Source of the DNA: Dyella sp. A6
GTDB lineage: Bacteria; Pseudomonadota; Gammaproteobacteria; Xanthomonadales; Rhodanobacteraceae
Direction of reading: 5' to 3'
NCBI RefSeq assembly: GCF_036320485.1
Contig: NZ_CP132911.1
Coordinates: 434,001 to 498,000, forward strand
DNA: 64,000 nt
Below, one piece after another: positions 27,575 to 35,402 of the stretch. Each line of letters starts with the position of its first letter. Positions within the stretch are counted from its first letter, which is position 1. The position numbers and the translations under genes were made by a program. The notes beneath the pieces were generated by a model. That model was given only the letters and a program-made list of their open reading frames with translations, was not told the DNA's origin and ran no database searches.

Positions 27575-28018
27575 GCTGAGCGCTTTTTCCCTGCTTCTGC
27601 AGGTCTGGACCCGCGAACGCCGCGCGTTCGGTGCGGGGCGTATCCGTATGGCTGTCGCTGGCCGGTCATGTTGCTGCCGGACCCTTGGTGTGGGTGGCGT
27701 TCCTGCCGGGATACATGAGTCGCTGTCGGCAGGTCAGCAAAACGTCAACTGCGTCACATTTTCGACGACCGACAAAATTCGGTCGCCATGTCTTTCCTGC
27801 TGATCACATCTTGATCACATACGCTGGAGTATCTCCTCGAAAAGCGCATAGCAGCGCCGATTGTGGCGGGTCCGAGGGACGGGGTCGTGCCGCAACGGCA
27901 GGGGAAACAGGGGCTTCCGGAAAGAAATTTAGTTGCCACCCGTCGCTAAAGCTAAACCTCCCACTGCCGACAAGCACGTTAAGCGTCCTTCTCATTTGCG
28001 GGCGCAGTAGGAGGCAGT
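27575..28018. other. Intergenic region fpr - mini-pilin gene, with tandem TGATCACAT repeat
   Basis: 444 nt without a credible gene. It contains TGATCACAT twice (27801-27809 and 27812-27820), one helical turn apart and each with a TCACA half-site, and CGACCGACAAAATTCGGTCG, an imperfect palindrome at about 27764-27784. These look like promoter elements for the downstream pilin-like gene, but no clear -35/-10 pair is seen. Confidence 0.45.
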
Positions 28019-28378
28019 ATGAGCAGTTCGATTCGCCTAGCGATCGCAGCGTGCCTTGTCAGCGGGATGCTCTGTGCCATGCCGGCGAAATCCCAGGGTG
28101 GGCGGATAACCTTCAGTGGTGCCGTCGTGGTTGCGACCTGCACGGCACCGGCCGAGAGTGCGGCATTGTCCGCGGGAGCTGCATCGTCGGTGCACGCGTT
28201 CACTTGCGGTGGCGGTGTGACGCTTGCGAGTGCCTCGAATGCATCGACCTATGTGTTGTCGGTTGAGCATCTTGCCCCTGCGACCACCGTGGGCAGCCCT
28301 CTGCTGCACTATTACGCCGGCTACCTGGCGTCGGCCCATGTCGCCGATGCGACGATGGTCACACGCACGTACGAGTAA
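28019..28378 (+). CDS. Orphan small pilin-like exported protein
   Basis: 119 residues with a Sec signal (cleavage near AKSQ). The mature part begins GGRITFSGAVVVATCT, close to the start of the major pilin encoded at 33.2-33.8 kb (DGTITFNGLVVANTCT). It ends with an LLHYYAGYLAS stretch resembling LNYYARYYA of that pilin, but has only about 94 mature residues and ends in RTYE instead of the donor-strand MVYQ motif. AGGAGG precedes the ATG. It faces the fimbrial operon tail to tail. It may be a reduced or decaying pilin, or a chain terminator. Confidence 0.65.
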   Translation: MSSSIRLAIAACLVSGMLCAMPAKSQGGRITFSGAVVVATCTAPAESAALSAGAASSVHAFTCGGGVTLASASNASTYVLSVEHLAPATTVGSPLLHYYAGYLASAHVADATMVTRTYE

Positions 28379-28455
28379 GCGAGTAAGCGTGTACACCCTG
28401 GCGGGTATTGCCGCCGCTAGGCCATCCCCGCGGGTGCTTCGAGCGCTGGTCCGCG

Positions 28456-29535
28456 TCACTGATAGTTGAGCGTGTAGGTGGCGACGCCTTTCACGGGGCC
28501 CGCCGAGATCGTGCTGCCGGTCTGGTAGTAACGGGCGTGAAGATCGATGTTGTAATTGCTCGACGAGGTCACGCCACTCTGGATGGCTGTACCGAAGGTC
28601 ACCGGCGTGCTGTCGTTCGCCTGTAGGATCTGCACTCCGATACCGCTTGCGTAGCCCGACCCTGCCGGAGCGATTACGCCGGTGGCACCGGCCTGGGGGC
28701 TGCTGGTATTGAGAGTGATGAATACCCCCAGGTTCGAGGGGCAGTTGGTCAGCTGCAGGCTGAATGGCGTATCACCGGTGGTCGAACCTGGCCCCGAAAG
28801 CTGTGTGGTGGCGATGCTCGGCAGTACCACCGTCTTGTTCACCGAACCGGAATCGATATCGCAGGTCGGCACCTGGATCAGGATGGTGGCGTTGATGTTG
28901 AACGTTTCCACCGGCTGGGCGCTGACATTGCTGTAGCAGCCCTTGTAGTCGCCCCTACCGTTCACGCGCGGGTTGCTGCAGATGTCGATCTTCCACTGCG
29001 AGAGCTGGCCGGTCAGGCTGCTGTTGTTCGGCGGCAGGTACGGTCCGGTATAGACCAACTGCAGATTGGACGCCACGCTGAAATTGTAGTTGCCGCTGGC
29101 CGTGGGATAGTTCGGATACAGCGCCAGATAGTTGCTGGTATCGGGGTGCGGCAGGCGATAGGAAATGCCGGGAATGCCGGTGGGAATCAGCGTGTCGTTG
29201 CCATTGACCGGCGTTGACGCGGCAATGGTGTTGACGATGCCGCCGTTGGTGTTGCTGTCGCATGCGAGGTCGGGCGGATTGGCCGGGCTGGCCGTGCTCG
29301 ACGTCCATAGCACCGTGCCGACCTGCGTGCTGGGCGTCAGCGTGATGGTGCCCGCATTGAAGGTGACGTTCGTTGCGCTTCCCGACGTAAACCAGCATGT
29401 CGCCCTGGCCGTATGCGGCACCATGGCCAGGCCGATCAGCAACAGGCTGGCGAGCAGCAGGCCAAGTGCACGACGTGTGGACAGTGCGCCTGTACGCAGC
29501 GTGGCGGTCGAGGCTGCAGATGTGGATACGTGCAT
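28456..29535 (-). CDS. Fimbrial tip adhesin, two-domain pilin-like
   Basis: 359 residues with the start at ATG 29535 (GAGG 9 nt upstream). Signal peptide RRALGLLLASLLLIGLAMVP..TARA, mature start TCWF. An N-terminal domain of about 180 residues with paired cysteines (putative receptor-binding domain) is followed by a C-terminal pilin domain: TCDIDSGSVNKTVVLPSI, FSLQLTNCPSNLG and the donor-strand motif GVATYTLNYQ. This is the layout of FimH-like tip adhesins. An ATG at 29628 overlapping the usher stop is an alternative start with a longer leader. Last gene of the chaperone-usher operon. Confidence 0.85.
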   Translation of the reverse strand: MHVSTSAASTATLRTGALSTRRALGLLLASLLLIGLAMVPHTARATCWFTSGSATNVTFNAGTITLTPSTQVGTVLWTSSTASPANPPDLACDSNTNGGIVNTIAASTPVNGNDTLIPTGIPGISYRLPHPDTSNYLALYPNYPTASGNYNFSVASNLQLVYTGPYLPPNNSSLTGQLSQWKIDICSNPRVNGRGDYKGCYSNVSAQPVETFNINATILIQVPTCDIDSGSVNKTVVLPSIATTQLSGPGSTTGDTPFSLQLTNCPSNLGVFITLNTSSPQAGATGVIAPAGSGYASGIGVQILQANDSTPVTFGTAIQSGVTSSSNYNIDLHARYYQTGSTISAGPVKGVATYTLNYQ

Positions 29536-29624
29536 GTCATGGCCTCGTGCATCGATAAACAGGCGGTGCCCGCGAGCTGCGGGCTCGGGTGTGTGTCGTG
29601 CGCGCATCGAAGTCACGGTCGCTG

Positions 29625-32387
29625 TCATGGCGCGTTGATGCCATGTGGTGTCGACGCGCCACCTGCCGCGGAACAGGCGGCGTCGATGACCGGGTGCGCC
29701 TGTGCGCCGCGACCCTGCGCAGGAATGGTGTAGCTGAAGCTGCAGGTCTGTGCGGCGCCTTGCGGATTCTGCCATATCGCATGCAGCTCGCCGGCCTGCT
29801 GCGCAACCCGCAGCAGGGTCAGGCCGCCCTGGCCCACGGTGCCGATGGTCTGGCCTTTCGCATTCTGTACCCGGGTTCCGAAGGGCAGAGCCTTACCGTC
29901 TTTGGCATGGATGCGGGCAATCAGGGCGCGGCCGTAATGGCTCTTGAAGTCGACCAGCACCACGGCGCCGGCGTAGGGCGCGACGCTGGCGCTGGTGGAG
30001 TCCAGCTGCACACCCAGCGGCATGCCCTGCGGATCGATCCGGATGGTGTCGAGTTCGTAGGGCGTGAGGTACGGCACCAGCGCATAGCCGGCGTGATCGA
30101 TCTTGAGGCCAGTCGCATTGGTGATGTGCGCACCGGCTGCGCCGGGCACGTGCACCAGCGCCACGGTATCCCCGGTCGGTTGGCCGAAGGTGATGCCGCC
30201 GGCATGCGCGAGTACGGCGCCGCTGGCATTGAACGATGCCTGCGAGTAGCCGCTGCCGTGGCCCAGGCTGGCATTGAGCGTGGCATACGGACCGTTGTAG
30301 CCCGCATTCACGCTGTAGGCATTGTTGCCGCCCTGGCTGTGCGAGGCGGTTGCGCCGTAGGTGTACTGGTTCCACTGGCCCAGCGTGCCATTCAGCGTGG
30401 CCTGCTGCTGCGAGCCGGTGTTGTCGTCGTGATTGACGTTGAACGAGATGCTCGGCGCGTGGGTCGAGCTGCCCAGCGGCAGGCTCGCATTGAAGAAGAC
30501 CTGGTTGTCGTAGCCGCCGGACTGCGTGCGCCCGCGGCTGATCGACACGCCCCAGGACAGGCGGTGGAAGTGGTTGTTGTAGCCGACCTGGAACTGGGTA
30601 TCGCGCCCGTTGCTGTTCCAGTAGTCATTGATCGAGGCGTTGGCGTACAGCGAGCCCCCGTCCTGGCCAATCTGCTGGCTCAGGGTGAGGCTGAAGCGGT
30701 TGCGCTGCTGCAGCAGACCCTGGGCCGTGTACAGGTTGTTATTGCTGTAGGTGGTGCCATTCAAGGCCGCGAGCTGTGCCTGGGTGAGCAGGCTCTGCAC
30801 CGGCACGCCGTCGATCGTCTGCACGTTGGACGGCAGGTACTGCAGCGCATTGAGGCCGCGGCGCGCGTAATCGCGTGCAGCCATCGCGTCGGTCAGGCTG
30901 AGGAAGCCGCTGGTGGAATAACGGTCGGCGGCCACGCTCAGCGAGGTGCGGGTTTCCGGAATGATCTTGCTGTAGGTGATACGGACGCTCTGGCCGTTGT
31001 GCGAACCCTCGCCCGGGATGCTGGTGTGCGCCTGGGTCAGGTCCAGGGCCAGCGCGCCGTAGCGCGTGTTGACGGCGCCGCCGACAAGGGCTGCCGCATA
31101 GCCCGAAGCCCCCTGCACGCCGGCATAGCCGGTGAAGCGGTTGCTGAAGCCGTGCTGCACCGCCGCCTGGATCACGCCGGGCTTGCTCTGCAGCGTGGTA
31201 TCGCGCAGCTGGCCTGCGGCGATGTCGAAGCGGGTGATGCCGGCGCGCATGAGCTGCGCGACCGAGGCATACGGGATGGTGAAGCTGTGCTGGCGCCCGT
31301 TGGCTTCGGTCACGGTCACCACCAGGTCGCCGCCGTAACCGGTGGGGTACAGGTCGTTGATGACGAACGGGCCGGGGGCGACGGTGGTCTGGTAGATCTG
31401 CACCCCGTTCTGGGTCACCGTGACCTTGGCGTTGGTATAGGCGATGCCCCGCACCACCGGTGCGTAGCCGCGCATCGACTGCGGCAGCATGCGGTCGTCG
31501 GTGCCCAGCTGCACGCCGCGCAGGCCGTAGCTGTCGAACACCGAGCCATCGGTATGGCTGTCGCCCACGGTCAGCACGGAGCGCCACGCCGGCAGCGCAC
31601 GCTGCACGTAGGTGTCGATGTTCTGCCAGTGACGCTGGCTGGCCCGGCTGCCGCTGGCCGACTGCCAGGTGACGGTGCTGTTCTGGCGGAACTGCCACAG
31701 GCCGATGTTCAGGCCGGAGCGCAGGCCGAGATAGGTGCTGGTCTGGCTCAGACCGCCGCTGCTGGTGTGGTAGCTGTTGAAGTTGTAGTTGAGCAGGAAG
31801 GCCGGAATGCCGGCGTCCCACGACGACGGGCTGACCCATCCGCGCGGTTTCTGGTTCATGTAGGCCTGCGGCACCGTTGCGTCCAGGCGCAGGGATGGCA
31901 TGTCGAACGTGGCCTTGGCGCCGGGGATCAGCTCACCCAGGGTCACGCAGGCATCCGCGGATTGCAGTCTCGCGGCCGCGGCTGCTGCCGTTGCGGACGC
32001 AGCGGGGGACAGGCCCATGCGACCGAGCAGGTCGGTGCTGATGCAGGGAACGGCGCTGGCATTGGCGGAAGGTGCGGCGAAGCGCACGTCCAGCCGGCCG
32101 ACCCAGGCACGGTTCAGGTACACGTCCAGGTTGTAGATGCCTGGCAGTACCGGGTTGCCGTGTTCGAAACGGCTGATGTCGGCCGTATCCTGTCCGCCAC
32201 CGGCCAGCATGCTGCGGTCGAAATCGGCGAAAGCGCCGCTCGCGTCCGCGCCTGCCGACGCGCCCGCTGCCGCCGCCCACGCCGCATGCGGCCAGCCGCA
32301 TGTCACGGCCAGCGCGATGCCGCACGCAGCCGCAAGCGCGGCGCGGCGCATGCGTGCGTCGCGGCAGGTGGCGGAACGGGCTTTCAT
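29625..32387 (-). CDS. Outer-membrane fimbrial usher (FimD/PapC family)
   Basis: 920 residues. Signal peptide, then the N-terminal chaperone-binding domain (FDRSMLAGGGQDTADISRFE, LPGIYNLDVYLN, CISTDLLGRMGL), a 24-strand barrel with plug (GVQIYQTTVAPGPFVINDLY and GDLVVTVTEANG are usher signatures), and two C-terminal domains (VPYLTPYELDTIRIDPQGMP, RGAQ). It assembles chaperone-bound pilins across the outer membrane. Its ATG overlaps the stop of the chaperone gene; the adhesin follows. Confidence 0.95.
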   Translation of the reverse strand: MKARSATCRDARMRRAALAAACGIALAVTCGWPHAAWAAAAGASAGADASGAFADFDRSMLAGGGQDTADISRFEHGNPVLPGIYNLDVYLNRAWVGRLDVRFAAPSANASAVPCISTDLLGRMGLSPAASATAAAAAARLQSADACVTLGELIPGAKATFDMPSLRLDATVPQAYMNQKPRGWVSPSSWDAGIPAFLLNYNFNSYHTSSGGLSQTSTYLGLRSGLNIGLWQFRQNSTVTWQSASGSRASQRHWQNIDTYVQRALPAWRSVLTVGDSHTDGSVFDSYGLRGVQLGTDDRMLPQSMRGYAPVVRGIAYTNAKVTVTQNGVQIYQTTVAPGPFVINDLYPTGYGGDLVVTVTEANGRQHSFTIPYASVAQLMRAGITRFDIAAGQLRDTTLQSKPGVIQAAVQHGFSNRFTGYAGVQGASGYAAALVGGAVNTRYGALALDLTQAHTSIPGEGSHNGQSVRITYSKIIPETRTSLSVAADRYSTSGFLSLTDAMAARDYARRGLNALQYLPSNVQTIDGVPVQSLLTQAQLAALNGTTYSNNNLYTAQGLLQQRNRFSLTLSQQIGQDGGSLYANASINDYWNSNGRDTQFQVGYNNHFHRLSWGVSISRGRTQSGGYDNQVFFNASLPLGSSTHAPSISFNVNHDDNTGSQQQATLNGTLGQWNQYTYGATASHSQGGNNAYSVNAGYNGPYATLNASLGHGSGYSQASFNASGAVLAHAGGITFGQPTGDTVALVHVPGAAGAHITNATGLKIDHAGYALVPYLTPYELDTIRIDPQGMPLGVQLDSTSASVAPYAGAVVLVDFKSHYGRALIARIHAKDGKALPFGTRVQNAKGQTIGTVGQGGLTLLRVAQQAGELHAIWQNPQGAAQTCSFSYTIPAQGRGAQAHPVIDAACSAAGGASTPHGINAP

Positions 32388-33130
32388 TGCGTGACGATGG
32401 CCTTGTGGACGTCGCCCGCGCCGTAGTCGTCAATGGTGGTGAAGGTCACCGCTGTACCACTGGCCAGCGCATGGTCCAAGTCCTTCAGCGGCAGGCGCAG
32501 GTCGCCGAAGGGGGCGACCATGCCGCTGGCACCCGGGACGGGTTTTGCGTTCGTGCCGAGCGAGAGCCTGCTGATGGTGATGTAGTACGGCGTGGGGTTG
32601 TGCACGTCCAGCGCGGCACCAGGGCCAGGGGCGGGCTTGAAGCCGAGCTTGTCCGGAGCCTTCATCGCGTCGCCGGGCAGGTTGGCCGGGCGATAGAACA
32701 GCTTCAGCCGCGAACGTACCGCAAACTGCAGCGTGTTGCGGCCGGCGTACTGCTGGCCACTGGGTTTCGGTGGAATCTCCAGCACGTTCAGCCAGAACAG
32801 CGACTCGCGATCGGTCGGCAGCGGCTTGGCGCTCTGGGTGTAGAGGATGCGCAGGCTCTGGTCCTTGTGCGCATCCATGCGGAACAGCGGCGGCGTGATC
32901 AGGAACGGGGTGCTGACGCTGTTCGGTGTCGAATTCATGTTGCCGGTATCGATCCAGGCCTCGACCAGGGACGGCTTGTCGCCCTCGTTGGTCAGGCGCA
33001 CGGTGACCTCGCCCTGCTGGGCCGGAAACACCACCCGGGTTCCGCCGATGACGACCGATGCACGGGCGCCGGCAGCGAACAGGCAGAAGGCAAGCAGGCC
33101 TGCGCCCAGGGCGAGAAGGAGGTTTTTCAT
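32384..33130 (-). CDS. Periplasmic fimbrial chaperone (PapD/FimC family)
   Basis: 248 residues from the ATG at 33130, giving the signal MKNLLLALGAGLLAFCLFAA..ARA. Two Ig-like domains: IGGTRVVFPAQQGEVTVRLTN (G1/F1 edge strand start), LITPPLFRMDAHKDQSLRI with the conserved Arg, and FWLNVLEIPPKP, the family signature. It donates a strand to pilins before hand-over to the usher. Lies 88 nt after the pilin gene across a stable hairpin and overlaps the usher gene by 4 nt. Confidence 0.93.
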   Translation of the reverse strand: MKNLLLALGAGLLAFCLFAAGARASVVIGGTRVVFPAQQGEVTVRLTNEGDKPSLVEAWIDTGNMNSTPNSVSTPFLITPPLFRMDAHKDQSLRILYTQSAKPLPTDRESLFWLNVLEIPPKPSGQQYAGRNTLQFAVRSRLKLFYRPANLPGDAMKAPDKLGFKPAPGPGAALDVHNPTPYYITISRLSLGTNAKPVPGASGMVAPFGDLRLPLKDLDHALASGTAVTFTTIDDYGAGDVHKAIVTQ

Positions 33131-33175
33131 CACGGATCCGGTAACTGGATGGAAGGTTGCGGCAGGTCGGAGAGC

Positions 33176-33208
33176 CATGTCGCGGCAGGGTGTGCCTGCC
33201 GCGGCATG
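33176..33208 (-). promoter_or_regulatory. Intercistronic hairpin between pilin and chaperone genes
   Basis: CGCGGCAGG (33181-33189) pairs perfectly with CCTGCCGCG (33195-33203) over a 5-nt loop, and the stem extends by a T-G wobble and a further CATG/CATG (33176-33179 with 33205-33208), for 14 pairs. There is no U-run. In pap-like operons such a structure after the pilin gene stabilises the pilin mRNA or partly terminates, giving more pilin than chaperone or usher; the same role is inferred here. Confidence 0.6.
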
Positions 33209-33218
33209 TGGCCAGTGA

Positions 33219-33791
33219 TTACTGATAGACCATCGTGAAGCTGACGCTGGTGTTCACCTTGCCGGAGGTCGCGGCAGCGGTGGCGTAGTAACGCGCGTAG
33301 TAGTTCAAGGTGGCGGCGCCGGTGCTATCGAGATTCACCGTTTTCGAATTCTGCGAGCCCTGCGCACCATTCAGATTGATGACGTCGGAGCTGGTATCGC
33401 CGCTGTTCAGCAGCTGCACGTCGACATTGTTGCTCGAGGCCAAGTTGGTCAGGCGGCCGTTGGTGTTGACGTTGGTACCGCTCCAGTAGGTGGTCACATT
33501 CGACAGATTCTTGTCGCAGCCCGAAACGGAGATATTGAATGCCGTGTCACCAGCGGTCGCGCCGGCGGCGGCCAGGCTGCTGGTGTAGACGGTCGGCAGG
33601 GTCACGGTGCCGCCAGTGCTGCCGCTGCCGTTGGCATTGACCGTGCAGGTATTGGCAACCACCAGGCCGTTGAAGGTAATGGTGCCGTCCGGCGATGAGT
33701 TCTGGACGGCACGCGCCATCGGTGAATAAGCCAGCATGCCGCTGGCGATGGCGAAAGCGGCAAGCGTGGTGGAAAGCAGTGTCTTGTTCAT
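33219..33791 (-). CDS. Major fimbrial subunit (type 1 pilin family)
   Basis: 190 residues. Signal peptide ending in MARA, then VQNSSPDGTITFNGLVVANTCTV, the type 1 pilin N-terminal strand with its disulfide cysteine; the second cysteine is in SVSGCDKN. The C-terminus is SVSFTMVYQ with the penultimate tyrosine of chaperone-usher pilins. It polymerises by donor-strand exchange to form the fimbrial rod. First gene of the operon; a hairpin follows it and a CRP/Clp-type site lies 140 bp upstream. Confidence 0.93.
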   Translation of the reverse strand: MNKTLLSTTLAAFAIASGMLAYSPMARAVQNSSPDGTITFNGLVVANTCTVNANGSGSTGGTVTLPTVYTSSLAAAGATAGDTAFNISVSGCDKNLSNVTTYWSGTNVNTNGRLTNLASSNNVDVQLLNSGDTSSDVINLNGAQGSQNSKTVNLDSTGAATLNYYARYYATAAATSGKVNTSVSFTMVYQ

Positions 33792-33930
33792 AGTGTTCCT
33801 AGGTTTCAGGTTATGGCAGAGAAAATGCAGCGGTCTCGAAAGTGAGTAGTCAGCGGGTCTCCCTGGCTCCGCTCCCCAGCGGGCTGGATGCCGTGCCGGC
33901 GGACGGGGTACTGCAACTATCGGGCCAAAG

Positions 33931-33946
33931 TGTGAGATAGGTCACA
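33931..33946. promoter_or_regulatory. Perfect CRP/Clp-type binding site upstream of the pilin gene
   Basis: TGTGA-GATAGG-TCACA is an exact match to the CRP consensus with a 6-nt spacer, centred about 147 bp before the pilin ATG. In Xanthomonadales the CRP-like protein Clp reads this sequence and its DNA binding is blocked by cyclic di-GMP, so the fimbrial operon may respond to that signal. The promoter itself is not resolved, so activation or repression cannot be told. Confidence 0.7.
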
Positions 33947-34224
33947 TAAAGGCCGCTAAAGAAAGCTCCGATGCGGACGAGGCCTATTGAATCGTTGGTG
34001 GGGCGCGGTTTTGCCGCAGAGTTGCTGCAGTGGCGTTTTCGTCAGCGATGGACGCTCTGCGTCAGGCGCAAGAATGTGCGGACGCTCGGCTTGGGCACGC
34101 TGGAATGTGGCGCCAGACCCCGCGAGGTGATGCGATCCTTGCGCCTATGGCTTTCGGCGGAGAAGTGGCTAAGGGCTTGATCCGGAAGGGTTCGACCCTG
34201 CCGACGATCCGTGGGAGACTTGCA

Positions 34225-34272
34225 ATGTAAAGCTTGCTTTACATGCTGGCATATGTAAAGCTTGCTTGACAT
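34225..34272. promoter_or_regulatory. Two tandem palindromes, probable operator of the XRE cassette
   Basis: ATGTAAAG-CTTG-CTTTACAT (34225-34244) is a perfect 8-bp palindrome. A near copy, ATGTAAAG-CTTG-CTTGACAT (34253-34272), starts 28 bp later with one mismatch. They lie about 200 bp before the first gene of a compact operon that encodes a 64-residue XRE repressor. Paired dimer sites of this kind usually serve autoregulation; binding by that XRE protein is inferred. Confidence 0.65.
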
Positions 34273-34475
34273 GAGCGCACGGGAGCGAAACATGCCGCAA
34301 TCGGATGGCTTGGAGCACACAGCGGGTGTGGTCGGCTCAGCGTGGTCATGTATTGGCGGTGGCACTCACCGTGCGAGAACGGGTGTGTCCTGGCACCGTT
34401 TCGAGATGCCCATTCAGCTCCACGGCGAGGAAGGATGGCGGCATCGCGCCCCGTCCCAGCTCACAGGGGCAGCTT

Positions 34476-35081
34476 ATGCCGCGGATTGACAACAAGCGCT
34501 ACCAGCGCCAGGTGGCGCTGACGATGGCGATCTACATGATCGCCCTGCTGGGCGGCGGTGCCCTGCTGAAAACCACGGTCAGTCTGCCGTTGAAGGCCTT
34601 GCTGGCGGTGGCCCCGGTACTGCCTATGCTCTATGTGATCGTGCTGGTGGCGCGCAAGATCCGCGACAGCGACGAGCTGGAGCAGCGAACCCACCTCGTT
34701 GCGCTTGGCGTCAGCACGGCGGTCGTGTCGGGCCTCAGTCTGCTGGGCGGGTTCCTGGCGGCGGCGGGGGTACTGCGAGTCGGCGGTGCCGTGCTGATGC
34801 TGGTGTTCCCGGCGCTGACCCTGGTCTATGCGCTGACCCGCAAATGGGTGGCGCGACGCTATGGTTCGGATGCCGTATGCGACGAAGAAGGCAGCGTGTG
34901 GATGCCGCTGTATTTCGCGGGAACCAGCCTGCTGCTGGCGGCGCTGGCGCTGCATGCCTGGTGGCATCAGTTATCGCGGGCGATGGATATCTACGCTTGG
35001 GGCGCGGGCATCTTTGCCCTGATGGCCGCGTGGGCATGGCGGCGACAGCTGCGTGCGCGGCGGCGCACGGACAAGGAATGA
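34476..35081 (+). CDS. Polytopic membrane protein of unknown function, in XRE cassette
   Basis: 201 residues with about six predicted membrane spans in three pairs: near 14-32 and 36-57, 76-95 and 100-118, then 142-160 and 167-186. A basic cytoplasmic tail RRQLRARRRTDKE ends it. I do not recognise a family, but small membrane proteins of this shape are often encoded beside tiny XRE regulators. Start at ATG 34476 with AGGGG about 7 nt before; the frame is open further upstream without support. It is the first gene of the cassette and lies 2 nt from a 24-codon ORF. Confidence 0.75.
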   Translation: MPRIDNKRYQRQVALTMAIYMIALLGGGALLKTTVSLPLKALLAVAPVLPMLYVIVLVARKIRDSDELEQRTHLVALGVSTAVVSGLSLLGGFLAAAGVLRVGGAVLMLVFPALTLVYALTRKWVARRYGSDAVCDEEGSVWMPLYFAGTSLLLAALALHAWWHQLSRAMDIYAWGAGIFALMAAWAWRRQLRARRRTDKE

Positions 35082-35083
35082 AC

Positions 35084-35158
35084 ATGCGTCGTTCGCATGG
35101 CGAGATATTGCTGGCTGCCTGGAGGCGGCTGCGCAACATGAAGGGGGGCGGCGCATGA
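35084..35158 (+). CDS. Possible 24-residue peptide coupled to the XRE gene
   Basis: AAGGA at 35073-35077 precedes an ATG at 35084. The basic peptide MRRSHGEILLAAWRRL... could form an amphipathic helix. Its stop overlaps the XRE ATG as ATGA. The arrangement suggests translational coupling; no homologue is known to me, and the peptide may have no function of its own. Confidence 0.35.
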   Translation: MRRSHGEILLAAWRRLRNMKGGGA

Positions 35159-35349
35159 ACAACCGTGTGCGTGCGCTGCGCGGGGAGCGGGACTGGTCGC
35201 AGGCCGACCTGGCCGAACGGCTGGACGTGTCGCGGCAAACCGTCAATGCCATCGAGACAGGCAAGTACGACCCCAGCCTGCCGCTGGCCTTCAAGATCGC
35301 CCGGCTGTTCGGGCTGGCGATCGAATTCATCTTCGAGCCGTCGGAATGA
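35155..35349 (+). CDS. Small XRE-family transcriptional regulator
   Basis: 64 residues, nearly all helix-turn-helix: VRALRGERDWSQADLAERL, then VSRQTVNAIETGKYDPSLPLAFKIARLF, ending IEFIFEP. This is the YgzD/YozG-like group of minimal XRE proteins that bind palindromes as dimers and have no sensing domain. AAGGGGGG precedes the ATG. It sits inside a tightly packed operon headed by two ATGTAAAG palindromes and probably represses that operon. The signal that relieves repression is not apparent. Confidence 0.88.
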   Translation: MNNRVRALRGERDWSQADLAERLDVSRQTVNAIETGKYDPSLPLAFKIARLFGLAIEFIFEPSE

Positions 35350-35369
35350 GCTCGTTCAGGAGAACTCAC

Positions 35370-35402
35370 ATGGAAAACCGGAAGTGGAGACGCAGGACAT
35401 GA
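35370..35402 (+). CDS. Possible 10-residue leader peptide before the hydrolase gene
   Basis: A strong AGGAGA (35359-35364) lies just before an ATG that opens a 10-codon frame, MENRKWRRRT, whose TGA overlaps the hydrolase start (ATGA at 35399-35402). Four of the last five residues are arginine or threonine codons, with CGC, AGG and AGA used. It may act as a leader that sets translation of the hydrolase. Very short, so low certainty. Confidence 0.35.
   Translation: MENRKWRRRT

Larger units (their letters stand above)
33792..34475. other. Intergenic control region between fimbrial operon and XRE cassette
   Basis: About 680 nt between divergent transcription units. It holds the CRP/Clp-type palindrome (33931-33946) towards the fimbrial side and two ATGTAAAG palindromes (34225-34272) towards the cassette side. 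Short ORFs (33971-34180, 34030-34230) lack a domain, a ribosome binding site or sensible codon use and are left out. Confidence 0.6.

Noticed and set aside
33971..34230. Small ORFs between the fimbrial operon and the XRE cassette
   Set aside because: No ribosome binding site or domain, and they end within or just before the palindromic operators.
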